From NCBI RefSeq assembly GCF_014836775.1, contig NZ_JACSQD010000004.1, forward strand, positions 51,006 through 115,005: a DNA stretch of 64,000 nt, in the 5' to 3' direction. This stretch comes from Arthrobacter gallicola. GTDB taxonomy: Bacteria; Actinomycetota; Actinomycetes; Actinomycetales; Micrococcaceae. The translations under genes were made by a program, and so were the position numbers. How positions within the stretch are numbered: position 1 is the stretch's first letter; the number at the start of each line of letters is the position of its first letter. Shown one piece after another: positions 26,841-36,353 of this stretch. Below the pieces are notes generated by a model that ran no database searches, was not told where the DNA came from, and worked only from the letters and a program-made list of their open reading frames with translations.

Positions 26841-28184
26841 TTAGGCATGTCGGGCACCATCGGTGCCCGACGCCCTGGCGGAGCGCGGAACGGTGTCCTG
26901 ATTGGAAGCGGCCGGAACGAGCATTTCCAGCACTGCAATCACTCTATCCTCGATCCCCCTGGGAGACGCGTCTACCAGGTTGGCGAGCATCCGCACCACA
27001 AACTTCATAAGGACCGGGATCGGCATTCCGGTGCGCAGCGCGAGCTTCATAACTGCGGGCCTGCCGATCATGCCGGCGAAAATCCGGCCGATGGTGAAAT
27101 GGCTGCCCCATTCAGAACGGATCCGGTCCGCATAGCCGGACAGCACGCCGTCGTACGCGGCCTGTGCTGCCAGCAGACCCGGCGTGCCGGCGGCCTGGGT
27201 GGCGGAAACAATGTAATCCGCGGCGAAACGCGCGGATTCCATCGCGTAGGAAATGCCTTCACCGTTAAACGGGCTGACCATGCCTCCGGCGTCACCCAGC
27301 AGCAGCAGCCCGGGGGAATAATGCGGGGTCCGGTTAAAGCCCATGGGAAGGGCCGCGCCGCGGATCTCGCCGACCTGGTTCTCCGGTGTGAAACCCCATT
27401 CTTCGGGCATGCCGGCGGTCCAGTCCCGCAGGACCTTGCGGTAGTCCAGCCGGCCGAACTCCTTGGAGGAGTTCAGGATGCCCAGGCCAACGTTGGAGGT
27501 CCCGTCGCCCACGCCGAAGACCCAGCCGTAGCCGGGCAGCGGATTCCCGGCTGCGTCGGGCAGTTCCAGCCAGCCTTCCATCCAGTCGTCGTGGGTGCGC
27601 GGGGACGTGAAATAGGTGCGTACCGCGACGCCGAGGGGACGGTCGTCGCGCTTTTCCAGTCCCAGGCTCAGGGCGGTGCGGCTGGAGTTTCCATCCGCCG
27701 CGAGGACAACGTCCGCAGTGAAGTCGCGGGTCTGTCCGGTCCGCCGCCCGTTTTCGTCCAAAACGTTTGCGGTGACGCCGCGGACCCGGCCGGAATCGTC
27801 CCGCAGAGCTGTGGTGACGCTGTGCCGTTCCAGGATTCGGGCTCCTGCGGCCTCGGCGTGCCGGGCCAGGGCTTCGTCAAAGCCCAGCCGGGTCCGCACC
27901 AACCCGTAGGAGGGGAAGTCGGAGAGCGCGGGCCAGGGGATTTCGAGCGTGCGTCCGGAAGCGATCAGGCGCAGGCCCTTGTTGCGGCGCCACCCATCGG
28001 CTTCCTCATGCGGCAGGCCAAGGAGCTGGATTTCCCGCACTGCCCTGGGGGTCAGGCCGTCGCCGCAGACCTTTTCCCGCGGGAAGGAGGTCTTTTCCAG
28101 CACGGTCACGTCGATCCCGGCCGAGGCCAGGTAGTAAGCGGCGGTGGAGCCGGCCGGGCCGGCTCCAACAATCAGGACGTTCAC
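26841..28184 (-). CDS. menJ: Geranylgeranyl-reductase-family flavoprotein, menaquinone reductase MenJ
   Basis: The 447-residue flavoprotein begins with the FAD-binding MNVLIVGAGPAGSTAAYYLA and has EKTSFPREKVCGDGLTP (about 30), typical of geranylgeranyl reductases, with GLLLLGDAGGMVSPFNGEGI (about 275) as the second flavin contact. In mycobacteria MenJ saturates one isoprene unit of the menaquinone tail, and the same menG-menJ-synthase order is seen here. Its GTG at 28184 directly follows the menG TAA without a gap, so the two are co-translated. An archaeol-type substrate is unlikely in this organism. Confidence 0.88.
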   Translation of the reverse strand: MNVLIVGAGPAGSTAAYYLASAGIDVTVLEKTSFPREKVCGDGLTPRAVREIQLLGLPHEEADGWRRNKGLRLIASGRTLEIPWPALSDFPSYGLVRTRLGFDEALARHAEAAGARILERHSVTTALRDDSGRVRGVTANVLDENGRRTGQTRDFTADVVLAADGNSSRTALSLGLEKRDDRPLGVAVRTYFTSPRTHDDWMEGWLELPDAAGNPLPGYGWVFGVGDGTSNVGLGILNSSKEFGRLDYRKVLRDWTAGMPEEWGFTPENQVGEIRGAALPMGFNRTPHYSPGLLLLGDAGGMVSPFNGEGISYAMESARFAADYIVSATQAAGTPGLLAAQAAYDGVLSGYADRIRSEWGSHFTIGRIFAGMIGRPAVMKLALRTGMPIPVLMKFVVRMLANLVDASPRGIEDRVIAVLEMLVPAASNQDTVPRSARASGTDGARHA

Positions 28185-28892
28185 TTAAACAGCGGTCTCC
28201 GCGGGCTTGACGGCACGGTGGATGGCGACGATGCCGCCGGAAAGGTTGCGGTAGGCCACGTCCTGCCAGCCGGCGGCGGAAATCCAGGCGGCCAGTCCAT
28301 CCTGGTCCGGCCAGGCGCGGATGGATTCAGCCAGGTACACATACGCCGTGGGGTTGGAGGCCACCTTGCTGGCAATCGCCGGCAGGGCCCGCATCAGGTA
28401 TTCGGTGTACATGGTCCGCCACACCGGGACCACCGGAGAGGAGAACTCAGCGATAACCAGCGTGCCGCCGGGCTTGGTGACCCGGTACATCTCTTCGAGC
28501 GCTTTCTGCGGCTCGTTGACGTTGCGCAGGCCGAAAGAGATGGTGGCGGCATCGAAGGATTCGTCGGCGAACGGCAGGTTGGTGGCATCGCCGGCAACGA
28601 AATCGATGTCCGGGCGGCGGCGCTTGCCCACCTTCAGCATGCCCAGGGAGAAGTCGCAGGCAACTACGGAGACACCCGCGTCGGCATACGGCTCACTGGA
28701 GGTGCCGGTTCCCGCGGCCAGGTCCAGGACCCGCTGTCCCGGACGGGCGCCCACTGCATCCACCACCAGGCGGCGCCAGCGGCGCGTCTGCCCCATGGAC
28801 AGCACATCATTGACGATGTCGTATTTGGGGGCCACCTCATCAAACATGGCAGCGACTTCATCAGGGCGTTTTTCCAAAGTTGCGCGCTTCAC
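28185..28892 (-). CDS. menG: Demethylmenaquinone methyltransferase
   Basis: This 235-residue class I SAM methyltransferase (UbiE/MenG) adds the C-methyl group of menaquinone. It shows [20 protein letters not shown] (about 16), the SAM motif [17 protein letters not shown] (about 54), [20 protein letters not shown] (about 120) and [13 protein letters not shown]. Length and motif spacing are standard. The start is GTG at 28892, with only a weak G-rich site upstream. It opens the operon with menJ and the polyprenyl synthase, and is divergent from menF. Confidence 0.94.
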   Translation of the reverse strand: MKRATLEKRPDEVAAMFDEVAPKYDIVNDVLSMGQTRRWRRLVVDAVGARPGQRVLDLAAGTGTSSEPYADAGVSVVACDFSLGMLKVGKRRRPDIDFVAGDATNLPFADESFDAATISFGLRNVNEPQKALEEMYRVTKPGGTLVIAEFSSPVVPVWRTMYTEYLMRALPAIASKVASNPTAYVYLAESIRAWPDQDGLAAWISAAGWQDVAYRNLSGGIVAIHRAVKPAETAV

Positions 28893-29036
28893 CCGCCCAT
28901 TGTCTCAAACAATAGTGAGGCCGCCGAACCGGCGGACTACCCGTTTACCGTTGATCACACACCCGTGTGAGACCAAGCGCCATCTTGGTGTCCGGAATGC
29001 AGGCCGCACCTGCAGTCGGAGTAGGGTTGAGGCACT

Positions 29037-30356
29037 ATGACCACCCTGCGTTCCCTTACCGTTCCCCTGGGCGTGCCGTCAGCCACCATCGGACTACTGG
29101 AGTACCTGGTCCGTGATGACCAGCTCTGCTGGATCCGCCGCGGCGAAGGCCTGGTGGGTTTCGGCGAAACCCTGCGGTACACCTCCTCCGGCCCCGGCAG
29201 GTTCGCTGCTGCCCGGGACTGGTGGGCGGACATCTCCGCTTCCGCCGAGATTGAGGACCAGGTGACTGTTCCAGGGTCCGGGCTCACCGCGTTCGGCTCG
29301 TTCGCTTTCTCCAAGCGCTCGCCCTTCGCCTCCCGGCTGGTGGTCCCGGAGATTATTGTTGGTTCCCGCAATGGAACCGCCTGGGTCACACAGACCACTG
29401 CCGATCCTGATCAGGTGCTGGACGCGGAGAGCGTCTTCACCGCGCTGGCGGGTTTCCTGGACGACATTTCCGGCGAGCAGCTGCCCGAAGCCGGCGACCG
29501 CATCCGGCCCGGAGTCCTTTCCGAGTCCGAGTGGAAAAACGCCGTCGCCCGGTCCGTAGCGCACATCGCCGCCGGGGACCTGAGCAAAATTGTGCTGGCC
29601 CGGGACATCGTTGCGTCCCTCTCCTCCCCCATTGCCACCGCGCAGGTGCTTCGGGAACTGGCGCTGCGCTATGAGAGCTGCTGGACCTACGCAGTGGACG
29701 GCCTGATCGGCTCCACTCCGGAAATGCTGATCAAGGTCGAAGATGGCAAGGCACAGGCCCGTGTACTTGCGGGCACCCTGGACCGCGCCACCGCACCCCT
29801 GGATGATCCCGGTTATGCCAAACGGGTCCTGGCCGGTTCCGAAAAGCAGCAGCACGAACACGCGATCGCCATTGATTCTCTGACCCGCCAGCTGGAGCCG
29901 TTCACCTCATCCATGACGAGCCACAGCGAACCGTTCGTCCTGGAACTGCCGAACGTCTGGCACCTGGCCTCCGATGTCACAGCTGATCTGCGCACCGAAG
30001 ACGGCGCCCTGCCCACACCGCTGGACCTGGTCGAGGCGGTGCACCCCACTGCCGCCGTCTGCGGCTTCCCGACCAGCGTGGCCGGGGAACTGATCAGCGA
30101 ACTGGAACACATGGACCGCGGACCGTATGCGGGTCCGGTGGGATGGCTCGACGCGGCCGGCAACGGCGAGTGGGGCATTGCCCTGCGCGGCGCCGTGATC
30201 GAAGAGCCGACTGAAGTGCGGCTCTACGCCGGCTGCGGGATCGTTTCCGGCTCCAACCCCACCGCCGAGCTGGAAGAAACCTGGAGCAAGTTCCGGCCCA
30301 TGCTGGAGGCGCTGGGACTGGACCGAAGCCGCGTGCTCTCCGGCCAGGTTTCCTGA
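29037..30356 (+). CDS. menF: Isochorismate synthase
   Basis: The 439-residue chorismate-using enzyme converts chorismate to isochorismate, the first step of menaquinone synthesis. Landmarks are KNAVARSVAHIAAGDLSKIV (about 166), IGSTPEMLIKVEDGKAQARV (about 224), the LAGTLDR segment, LHPTAAVCGFP-type text (EAVHPTAAVCGFPTSVA, about 332) and YAGPVGWLDAAGNGEWGIAL. The ATG at 29037 has GAGG five bases upstream. It is divergent from menG. EntC/DhbC-type siderophore synthases share the fold, but the men context argues against that. Confidence 0.92.
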   Translation: MTTLRSLTVPLGVPSATIGLLEYLVRDDQLCWIRRGEGLVGFGETLRYTSSGPGRFAAARDWWADISASAEIEDQVTVPGSGLTAFGSFAFSKRSPFASRLVVPEIIVGSRNGTAWVTQTTADPDQVLDAESVFTALAGFLDDISGEQLPEAGDRIRPGVLSESEWKNAVARSVAHIAAGDLSKIVLARDIVASLSSPIATAQVLRELALRYESCWTYAVDGLIGSTPEMLIKVEDGKAQARVLAGTLDRATAPLDDPGYAKRVLAGSEKQQHEHAIAIDSLTRQLEPFTSSMTSHSEPFVLELPNVWHLASDVTADLRTEDGALPTPLDLVEAVHPTAAVCGFPTSVAGELISELEHMDRGPYAGPVGWLDAAGNGEWGIALRGAVIEEPTEVRLYAGCGIVSGSNPTAELEETWSKFRPMLEALGLDRSRVLSGQVS

Positions 30357-30382
30357 AACAGCGGGGCACCGCGCCCCGACGG

Positions 30383-30388
30383 TACAAT
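30383..30388 (+). promoter_or_regulatory. -10 element of the first binding-protein gene
   Basis: TACAAT lies about 86 bases before the ATG, in an 11-base word, GTACAATCTAG (30382-30392), that recurs exactly before the second binding-protein gene. No good -35 is seen. Confidence 0.5.
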
Positions 30389-30473
30389 CTAGGTAGCCGG
30401 AGCGCCGCCTAGGACGCCCCGTTCTCCCCCCCACCGGAGCCTGCGCTCCGCAACGATCTAAGGTTCTAACTCC

Positions 30474-31259
30474 ATGCACCACAAAGCACGCAAAGCCGTT
30501 GCGGCCGTCTTCGCAATCGGCGCCCTCAGCCTCACTGCCTGCAGCTCGGGCTCGGATTCCGCTGATGACTCCGGGCTTGGCCTGGTTCGTGAAGGCACAT
30601 TGACGGTTTGCTCCAACCTGCCGTTCCAGCCCTTCGAGTATGTCAACGACGACGGCGACTACGCCGGGTTCGACATGGACCTCACCCGCGAGATCGCCTC
30701 CGGGATGGGCCTGGACTGGGCTCTGCAGAACGTGGGCTTTGACGGGCTCCAGAGCGGCACCGTCCTGGCTGCCGGCCAGTGCGACCTGATCGCGGCCGCG
30801 GTGACCATAACCCCCGAGCGCGAAGACAAGCTGGCTTTCTCCGATCCGTACTACGACTCCCTGCAGTCGCTGCTGGTTCCCGCCGGTTCCTCTGTCACCT
30901 CCCTCGAAGACCTCGACGGTAAGAAGGTCGGCGTACAGCAGGGCACCACCGGCGAATCGTACGCCCGGACGAACGCCGAAGGCGCTGAAGTCATCGCCTA
31001 TCCCTCCGACGCCGAGCTGTTCCCGGCGCTGAAGGCCGGCAACATCGACGCTGTCCTCCAGGACCTGCCCGTCAACCTGGACCACACCGACGGCGGAAAG
31101 TTCACCATCGTTGCCAAGTACGAAACGGACGAGGCCTATGGCTTCGCAATGAAGAAGCAGGGCAGTGAGGATCTGGTTGCGGCCGTCAACGCCGAGCTGG
31201 CTGAGCTGCGCGAAAGCGGCAAGTACCAGGAAGTCTACGACCGCTACTTCACCGAGTAG
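30474..31259 (+). CDS. Amino-acid ABC transporter substrate-binding lipoprotein (copy 1)
   Basis: This 261-residue protein has a lipoprotein signal, with lipobox LTAC and lipidated Cys23, then a family 3 solute-binding domain: EGTLTVCSNLPFQPFEY, YAGFDMDLTREIASGMGLDW, SDPYYDSLQSLLVP and KVGVQQGTTGESYA. It should bind a polar amino acid outside the membrane and deliver it to the permease at 32301. The gene 31439-32224 is a close tandem copy of the same length with almost no gaps, so the pair arose by duplication. The ligand cannot be inferred. It has its own promoter-like -10. Confidence 0.92.
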   Translation: MHHKARKAVAAVFAIGALSLTACSSGSDSADDSGLGLVREGTLTVCSNLPFQPFEYVNDDGDYAGFDMDLTREIASGMGLDWALQNVGFDGLQSGTVLAAGQCDLIAAAVTITPEREDKLAFSDPYYDSLQSLLVPAGSSVTSLEDLDGKKVGVQQGTTGESYARTNAEGAEVIAYPSDAELFPALKAGNIDAVLQDLPVNLDHTDGGKFTIVAKYETDEAYGFAMKKQGSEDLVAAVNAELAELRESGKYQEVYDRYFTE

Positions 31260-31321
31260 GGCGGCCTGCCACGGCGCGCCGGGCACGGCGGAACACTGTA
31301 TCTGGGCAAAAACGGCATGCG

Positions 31322-31327
31322 TACAAT
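31322..31327 (+). promoter_or_regulatory. -10 element of the second binding-protein gene
   Basis: TACAAT sits in the same 11-base word GTACAATCTAG (31321-31331) found before copy 1, about 112 bases before the ATG at 31439. The shared word suggests that the promoter was duplicated along with the gene. Confidence 0.5.
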
Positions 31328-31368
31328 CTAGACTGCTTGCCAAGACGTTCAGGGGCCTTATAGTCCCT

Positions 31369-31396
31369 GTTCAGCACCGTTCAGCACGTTCAGCAC
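31369..31396. repeat. Triple GTTCAGCAC repeat in the leader of binding-protein copy 2
   Basis: Three exact copies of GTTCAGCAC lie at 31369-31377, 31379-31387 and 31388-31396, inside the predicted 5' leader. Nothing equivalent precedes copy 1. It may be a slippage product or a regulator site. Confidence 0.85.
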
Positions 31397-31438
31397 TGCC
31401 CAGCTCCGTCCAGCTCGCTCAAGAGAAGGTAGCCTTCA

Positions 31439-32224
31439 ATGCCGTACAAAGCACGATCCTCCGTCCTGGCCACTGCGGCATTGTCCGCACTGCTCCTCTC
31501 CGCCTGCGGCGGCGGAGGCAATGACACTGCCTCCGACTCCGGGATGAACCTCGTGACCGAGGGCACCCTCACGGTCTGCTCCGACATCCCCTACATCCCG
31601 TTCGAGTACGAAGAGAACGGCGAGTACGTGGGGTTCGACATGGACCTCGTGAAGGAGATCGCCTCCGGCATGGGCCTGGACATCGCCATCCAGGATGTCG
31701 GCTTTGACGGTCTGCAGGGCGGTACCGTGCTGGCCGCCAAGCAGTGTGACCTCGGTGCCAGCGCCATGACCATCACCGAGGAACGGCAGAAGAACCTGGC
31801 GTTCTCTGACCCGTACTATGACTCGCTGCAGTCCATCCTGGTTCCAGAGGGATCGGACATCGCCGGCATTGAGGACCTGGCCGGGAAGAAGGTCGGTGTC
31901 CAGCAGGGCACCACCGGCGAGGCTTATGCCCGGGAAAAGGCACCTGAGGCCGAGATCATCTCCTACCCCAGTGATGCAGAGCTGTTCCCCGCCCTCCAGG
32001 CTGGAAACGTCGAAGCCGTGCTCCAGGATCTGCCCGTGAACCTCGGCCATACCCAGGAGGGCGCCTTCACCATTGCCGCGAAGTTCGAAACGGACGAATC
32101 CTACGGTTTTGCGATGTCCAAGACCGGCAGCGAAGAACTGGTCTCCGCCGTCAATGAACAGCTGGCGGCCCTGCGGGACAACGGCAAATACCAGGAAATT
32201 TACGACAAGTACTTCACCGAGTAA
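31439..32224 (+). CDS. Amino-acid ABC transporter substrate-binding lipoprotein (copy 2)
   Basis: This paralogue of the preceding gene is also 261 residues with lipidated Cys23 (lipobox LSAC). Equivalent motifs are EGTLTVCSDIPYIPFEY, FDMDLVKEIASGMGLD, SDPYYDSLQSILVPEGSD and KVGVQQGTTGEAYA. Many residues are identical; differences cluster near the ligand cleft (VCSNLPFQPF against VCSDIPYIPF), so the ligands may differ. Its ribosome site AGAAGG forms a small hairpin, GAAGG-TAG-CCTTC (31425-31437), just before the ATG. A larger hairpin lies between this gene and the permease. Confidence 0.92.
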   Translation: MPYKARSSVLATAALSALLLSACGGGGNDTASDSGMNLVTEGTLTVCSDIPYIPFEYEENGEYVGFDMDLVKEIASGMGLDIAIQDVGFDGLQGGTVLAAKQCDLGASAMTITEERQKNLAFSDPYYDSLQSILVPEGSDIAGIEDLAGKKVGVQQGTTGEAYAREKAPEAEIISYPSDAELFPALQAGNVEAVLQDLPVNLGHTQEGAFTIAAKFETDESYGFAMSKTGSEELVSAVNEQLAALRDNGKYQEIYDKYFTE

Positions 32225-32239
32225 CAACGACTGACCCAT

Positions 32240-32272
32240 CGCCGTCCCGGACACACCCCGTCCGGGACGGCG
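32240..32272 (+). terminator. Intra-operon hairpin between binding protein and permease
   Basis: CGCCGTCCCGGA pairs perfectly with TCCGGGACGGCG around a 9-base loop, without a U tract. It lies 15 bases after the stop of the second binding-protein gene. It could act as a partial terminator or 3' stabiliser so that binding protein is made in excess of the membrane parts. Confidence 0.7.
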
Positions 32273-32300
32273 CCATCACTTCCGCGGAAGGCCTTCCACC

Positions 32301-33086
32301 TTGAAACCGTCCACCCGCAGACGCCTCACCCGGGGCATCCTGTACGCCGTCTTTGTCCTGGCGGTTCTTGCCGTAGTCCTGCTTGCAGACTGGCAGGCGA
32401 TCGGCGTCAACTTCTTCGATCCTGAAGTTGCCCGTGAGTCTTTCCCGACCATCATTACCGTGGCGGTCAAAAACACCATCGTCTACACGGTGATCGCCTT
32501 CATTGGCGGAATGATCCTGGGCCTGATCCTGGCCCTGATGAAGCTCTCCCCGGTGGCACCGTACCGCTGGGCCGCGACGATCTACATCGAGATTTTCCGC
32601 GGCTTGCCGGCCCTGCTGGTCATTTTTGCCATGGCTTTCGCCGTGCCGATCGCCTTCGCGTGGCGTCCGCCGGGAGGCAATGCCGGTGCAGGCCTGATCG
32701 CACTGATCATGGTTTCCGGCGCCTACATTGCCGAGACCATCCGGGCCGGCATCCAGGCCGTACCCGCCGGCCAGACCGAGGCCGCCCGCTCCCTCGGGAT
32801 GGGGCCCGCCTGGACGATGGTGTCCGTGACCCTCCCCCAGGCCTTCCGCATCATCACCCCGCCGCTGACCAACGAGCTGGTGATCCTGATCAAGGACACC
32901 TCGCTGCTCTTCATCGCCGGCATGGCCCTGCAGGACCGGGAACTGACAACATTTGCCCGTGATTCCCAGTCGCAATTCGCCAACTCCACCCCGCTGGTCC
33001 TAGCCGCCGTGATGTACCTGATCATCACCCTGCCGCTGACGCAGCTGGTCGCCAAACTCGAACGCCACAACCAGAGAGGCCGGTAG
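32301..33086 (+). CDS. Amino-acid ABC transporter permease
   Basis: The 261-residue membrane protein has five or six hydrophobic segments and the EAA loop IQAVPAGQTEAARSLGM (about 149) that docks to the ATPase. Earlier motifs are IYIEIFRGLPALLVIF (about 94) and the GAYIAETIRAG segment, both typical of polar amino-acid permeases (HisMQ/GlnP). The start is TTG at 32301, eight or so bases after GGAAGG, whose surroundings form the palindrome GGAAGGCCTTCC (32286-32297). One permease gene suggests a homodimeric pore shared by the two binding proteins. Confidence 0.92.
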   Translation: MKPSTRRRLTRGILYAVFVLAVLAVVLLADWQAIGVNFFDPEVARESFPTIITVAVKNTIVYTVIAFIGGMILGLILALMKLSPVAPYRWAATIYIEIFRGLPALLVIFAMAFAVPIAFAWRPPGGNAGAGLIALIMVSGAYIAETIRAGIQAVPAGQTEAARSLGMGPAWTMVSVTLPQAFRIITPPLTNELVILIKDTSLLFIAGMALQDRELTTFARDSQSQFANSTPLVLAAVMYLIITLPLTQLVAKLERHNQRGR

Positions 33087-33092
33087 CCCAGC

Positions 33093-33854
<762 letters not shown>

Positions 33855-33876
33855 GGACCAGCCCCCGGGAAGCCTT

Positions 33877-33914
33877 CAGCTGCGGCCTGCACCATCCGGT
33901 GCGGGCCGCAGCTG
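33877..33914. terminator. Bidirectional terminator of the ABC operon and menD
   Basis: CAGCTGCGGCCTGCACC pairs with GGTGCGGGCCGCAGCTG over 17 positions with one G-U wobble and a 4-base loop. It lies between the convergent ATPase gene and menD. Confidence 0.88.
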
Positions 33915-33937
33915 CGTTACGGGCTGCCGCAGGGAAA

Positions 33938-35674
33938 TCAGCGGGGTGCAGAATCAGCGAGCGCGCTGCGCACGGCCGCCTGTACCCGGCGGTGCAGGGA
34001 GCGCAGCCCGGTCCGCTGCACCGGCACCTCGATTACCGACCGGCCGCGGATCGGCGCTTCCAGTGCCGCCGTCAGTTCCTCCGCTGTCCGGGCTACCTGG
34101 TGGGGCACGCCGTAGCCGGCGGCCAGTCCGCCGATGTCCGCCCGGTGCGGGGTGCCGAAGAATCGTTCGACGACGCCGCGGTACTCTTCCCGCTCTCCCA
34201 GCTCCCCGTGTTCGAGCAGGCTGAAGATGCCGCCTCCGGAGTCGTTGAGCACCACCAGCTGCAGGTCGGGTTCGGTTTCGCCGTCTCCGAGCAGCAGACC
34301 GCCGGCGTCGTGCAGGAAGGTCAGGTCTCCCAGCAGCAGGCGGGTCGGGATGCCCTGGGCCAGCGCGATCCCGGCCGCCGTGGAGATGGTGCCGTCGATT
34401 CCGGCCAGGCCGCGGTTGGCGTACACGTCCAGCGGGTGCCAGTGTGTGGAGGCCACCAGGTCCACGTCCCGGATCGTGTTGGAGGACCCCAGCACCAGGT
34501 TGCCGTCGGAAGAATCCCAGACCATGCCAGCCACGTGCAGTCCGGTGAGTTCAGCCTCGGACGCGAGCAGCGACTGGATGGAAGCTTCCGCCACCCCGGA
34601 GGCCTGCTGCCAGGATTCCAGCCAGCCCGGCGCACCACTGCCGGCAAAGGCGAGCAGCGCCCCCAGATCCGAGATGACCGTCTCCGGCCGTTTCCCGGGC
34701 TCAAACCAGTTCACCGGGTGGGGTACGTAGAGCGCCTTCCGGACGTCCGGGCGCGCCAGGAGCGCAGCCACCGGCCGGGACAGCGTGGGGCGGCCAAAGA
34801 CCACCACTCGTTCAATCTGCCCGCCCAGTTCCCCGAGCAGCAGCCGGTACGCGGGAATGGCGTTGGGCCCGAACCGTGCGTTCGATGACGGTTCCGCGAA
34901 CAGCGGCAGTCCGGCCCGCTGGGCGAACATCGCCGCCACTTCCCCGGCGCCGTCGCCGGCCACCACCACGGTGTGGTGGGCCCCGGCCAGCTCCGCCAGG
35001 GTTCCGGGTTCGTGTTCGGCCGGTTCGGGAAGCAGCACGGGGCCGCCGGCACCCGCGGCCGGCACCAGGGCGTCGGCGGCGGTGGGGACCAGCGGGTCAC
35101 GGAAGTGCAGGTTGATGTGGACCGGTCCGGTGGGGGACGTGCCGCCGACCCTGCCGAATGCCTCGGCAATCGGGCCCGCCGGGTCCTCCCCGGCCTCCAC
35201 AGAGGTGTGGGCCGCCGGGAACCGGCCGAAAATCCCATGCTGCACGGTGGTCTGGTTGGCGCCGCTGCCGTGCAGCTCGGACGGGCGGTCCGCGGAAAGA
35301 ACCACCAGCGCAATGCCGGCATGATGGGCCTCCATCACGGCCGGCAGCAGCTCGCCGACGGCGGTGCCCGAGGTAGTTACCACCGCTGCGGGCCGCTGCC
35401 CGCCGCGGGCCAGACCGAGCGCCGTGAATCCGGCGACCCTCTCGTCGATGCGGACATGAACCTGGACCAATCCCTGCACCTGTGCCTCCGCCAGGGCATA
35501 CGCAAGCGGAGCGCTGCGCGACCCGGGGGCCAGGACCACGTCCCGCACGCCGGCTGCGGCCAGCGCGGACACAGCTGAGCGGGCTGCCTGCAGGGAGCTC
35601 AGGCTCTTGGCGGATGCCGGCTCGGCGGCACCGGTGGAGGAAAACTGGCGGGGGGACTTCGAAGATCCGGTCAC
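33938..35674 (-). CDS. menD: 2-succinyl-5-enolpyruvyl-6-hydroxy-3-cyclohexene-1-carboxylate synthase
   Basis: This 578-residue thiamine-diphosphate enzyme joins isochorismate and 2-oxoglutarate in menaquinone synthesis. Landmarks are VVLAPGSRSAPLAYALAEA (about 46), HVRIDERVAGFTALGLA with the catalytic Glu, LSADRPSELHGSGANQTT (about 126), ANRGLAGIDGTISTAAGIAL (about 425) and LLGDLTFLHDAGGLL. The NDSGGGIFSLLEHGE text matches the MenD C-terminus. The start is GTG at 35674 with AGGA seven bases before. menC and a SnoaL-like gene lie upstream on the same strand. Confidence 0.95.
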   Translation of the reverse strand: MTGSSKSPRQFSSTGAAEPASAKSLSSLQAARSAVSALAAAGVRDVVLAPGSRSAPLAYALAEAQVQGLVQVHVRIDERVAGFTALGLARGGQRPAAVVTTSGTAVGELLPAVMEAHHAGIALVVLSADRPSELHGSGANQTTVQHGIFGRFPAAHTSVEAGEDPAGPIAEAFGRVGGTSPTGPVHINLHFRDPLVPTAADALVPAAGAGGPVLLPEPAEHEPGTLAELAGAHHTVVVAGDGAGEVAAMFAQRAGLPLFAEPSSNARFGPNAIPAYRLLLGELGGQIERVVVFGRPTLSRPVAALLARPDVRKALYVPHPVNWFEPGKRPETVISDLGALLAFAGSGAPGWLESWQQASGVAEASIQSLLASEAELTGLHVAGMVWDSSDGNLVLGSSNTIRDVDLVASTHWHPLDVYANRGLAGIDGTISTAAGIALAQGIPTRLLLGDLTFLHDAGGLLLGDGETEPDLQLVVLNDSGGGIFSLLEHGELGEREEYRGVVERFFGTPHRADIGGLAAGYGVPHQVARTAEELTAALEAPIRGRSVIEVPVQRTGLRSLHRRVQAAVRSALADSAPR

Positions 35675-35696
35675 CTCTCCATCCTAGGGTTCGTGG

Positions 35697-36194
35697 TCAG
35701 GGACCGTGCCCTCCGGGCCTGCCCCTAAACTCTCCCGGAGGCCATTCCAGCGGGTCCGGAGCCCTCAGGCGCCGGAGCACACCTGTCTGCTGAAGCAGTG
35801 AGAAGCGGTCCGGCACGCCCCAGTGCTCAGTGATCCTGCCGTCAACCACTGTGGCGACGTCTATGACGGTGAGCTCGACATGCTTACCGCTGGGCGGCCC
35901 GAAGAACTGACCCGTGTTGGTACCCATGCCGTAAAACCGCGCCCACCCCGTGTCACCGCGGGTAGCCCAGTCCTGCAGTTCATAGCTGATGTCCGGCATG
36001 GCCTCGTGCACCTGGCGAATGGCTTCCCTGACGTGTTCGATGGCTTCTGCGCCGCCTCCGTCGAGGCCGAACTGGTGCTCGATCAGGTCCGGTGAGAAAA
36101 GCTCGTCCACGATCGAAGTGTCCCCGAGGGCAAAACCCTCGAAAAGGACCCGCCGCAGTACGCTGACACTTTCCGGCAGCTGGGTCTGGTCCAT
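35697..36194 (-). CDS. SnoaL-like / NTF2-fold protein
   Basis: The ATG at 36194 has AGGA eight bases upstream and gives 165 residues. The sequence (FALGDTSIVDELFSPDLIEH, then HVREAIRQVHEAMPDISYEL, then GRITEHWGVPDRFSLLQQTG) matches SnoaL-like ester cyclases and NTF2-fold small enzymes. Catalytic assignment is not possible; some members are hydrolases or cyclases for unrelated substrates. It lies between menC and menD on the same strand, 22 bases before menD, so it is probably co-transcribed with them. A men-pathway role is unproven. Confidence 0.78.
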   Translation of the reverse strand: MDQTQLPESVSVLRRVLFEGFALGDTSIVDELFSPDLIEHQFGLDGGGAEAIEHVREAIRQVHEAMPDISYELQDWATRGDTGWARFYGMGTNTGQFFGPPSGKHVELTVIDVATVVDGRITEHWGVPDRFSLLQQTGVLRRLRAPDPLEWPPGEFRGRPGGHGP

Positions 36195-36353
36195 TCTCTG
36201 CATCCTCGCCACTGGGAGTGCGGCCGCACGGTCCGCACCGCGGTAGTGTCTCAGCCGGATAGCAGCGGTTGAGGCATTGGATAAGTAGACCATAGGCCCT
36301 GCGAAACCGCGGAGGAAGGGAGGGCCGCTGTTCAGCCGGGCCGCCGCCGGAGC

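Noticed and set aside
26421..28970. Long plus-strand open frame over the menaquinone operon
   Set aside because: It overlaps polyprenyl synthase, menJ and menG on the other strand, all with clear motifs, and has no recognisable domain.
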